Below, piece by piece: positions 13,322 through 13,407 of a DNA stretch of 13,407 nt. The translations under genes and the position numbers were made by a program. The DNA is from Armatimonadota bacterium (GTDB lineage Bacteria > Armatimonadota > Armatimonadia > Armatimonadales > Armatimonadaceae), in NCBI GenBank assembly GCA_014381035.1, contig JACMIS010000225.1, positions 1-13,407 on the forward strand, in the 5' to 3' direction. Every line of letters starts with the position of its first letter. The stretch's first letter is position 1. The notes under the pieces were generated by a model. That model was not told the DNA's origin and did no database searches. It saw only the letters and a list, made by a program, of their open reading frames with translations.

Positions 13322-13407
13322 ATGGTGTTCGTGCGTTAACTGAGATTTTGAATCAGATTGATGAAGACATTCTTTTTGTGAAAATTGTTTTGCTAAATGC
13401 TCATAAC
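13322..13407. other. AT-rich right edge, no gene seen
   Basis: The last 86 bases are strongly AT-rich compared with the coding region and hold no supported ORF. They may be the rest of the helicase upstream region or the start of the next intergenic segment. Confidence 0.4.

Overview
This 13.4 kb window of moderately high GC DNA is almost entirely coding, and every supported gene reads leftward on the minus strand. It holds two transcription units. From about 10.9 kb down to the left edge lies a nine-gene exopolysaccharide (EPS) assembly and export operon, whose last gene is cut by the window edge. To its right, at 11.35-13.16 kb, is one DEAD-box RNA helicase gene with its own leader. The Wza-like exporter carries a signal peptide and SLBB domains, which implies an outer membrane and so a diderm bacterium. 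The Ala/Arg-rich proteins and the combination of genes would fit an environmental phylum such as Armatimonadota, but that placement is only a guess from style. No rRNA, tRNA, CRISPR array, insertion sequence or phage gene was seen.

Operon order in the direction of transcription: Wza-like exporter (SLBB protein), Wzz/GumC-like polysaccharide co-polymerase, BY-kinase-like P-loop ATPase, membrane GT2 glycosyltransferase (DxD, TED, QxxRW), a 44-residue two-helix membrane protein, a membrane-anchored glycoside hydrolase that looks like family GH44 with an extra N-terminal jelly-roll-like domain, a Wzy/WaaL-type polymerase or ligase, a Wzx-type flippase, and a second GT2 glycosyltransferase. Junctions are very tight: three 4-base overlaps (GTGA, ATGA, ATGA), one 29-base overlap and two 3-base gaps. 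One polycistronic, translationally coupled message is therefore likely.

The genes read as a Wzx/Wzy-type pathway. Glycosyltransferases build a lipid-linked unit, the flippase moves it across the inner membrane, the Wzy-type protein polymerises it under control of the co-polymerase and ATPase, and the Wza-like protein provides the outer-membrane exit. No initiating phosphoglycosyltransferase is present here, so it must lie elsewhere, possibly beyond the left edge. The distinctive part is the predicted GH44 endo-beta-glucanase, flanked by coupled genes and preceded by the tiny membrane protein. By analogy with BcsZ in cellulose operons and PslG in Psl operons, it may trim or release the polymer, and it hints at a beta-1,4-glucan-like backbone. 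That is inference.

The two noncoding stretches (10,928-11,349 and 13,156-13,407) hold a 15-bp perfect terminator hairpin behind the helicase gene, a long 12-bp-arm hairpin and a TATAAT element before the EPS operon, and, before the helicase gene, a 16-bp palindrome plus a 22-pair hairpin flanked by T7 and A7 runs. The right end is distinctly AT-rich compared with the rest.
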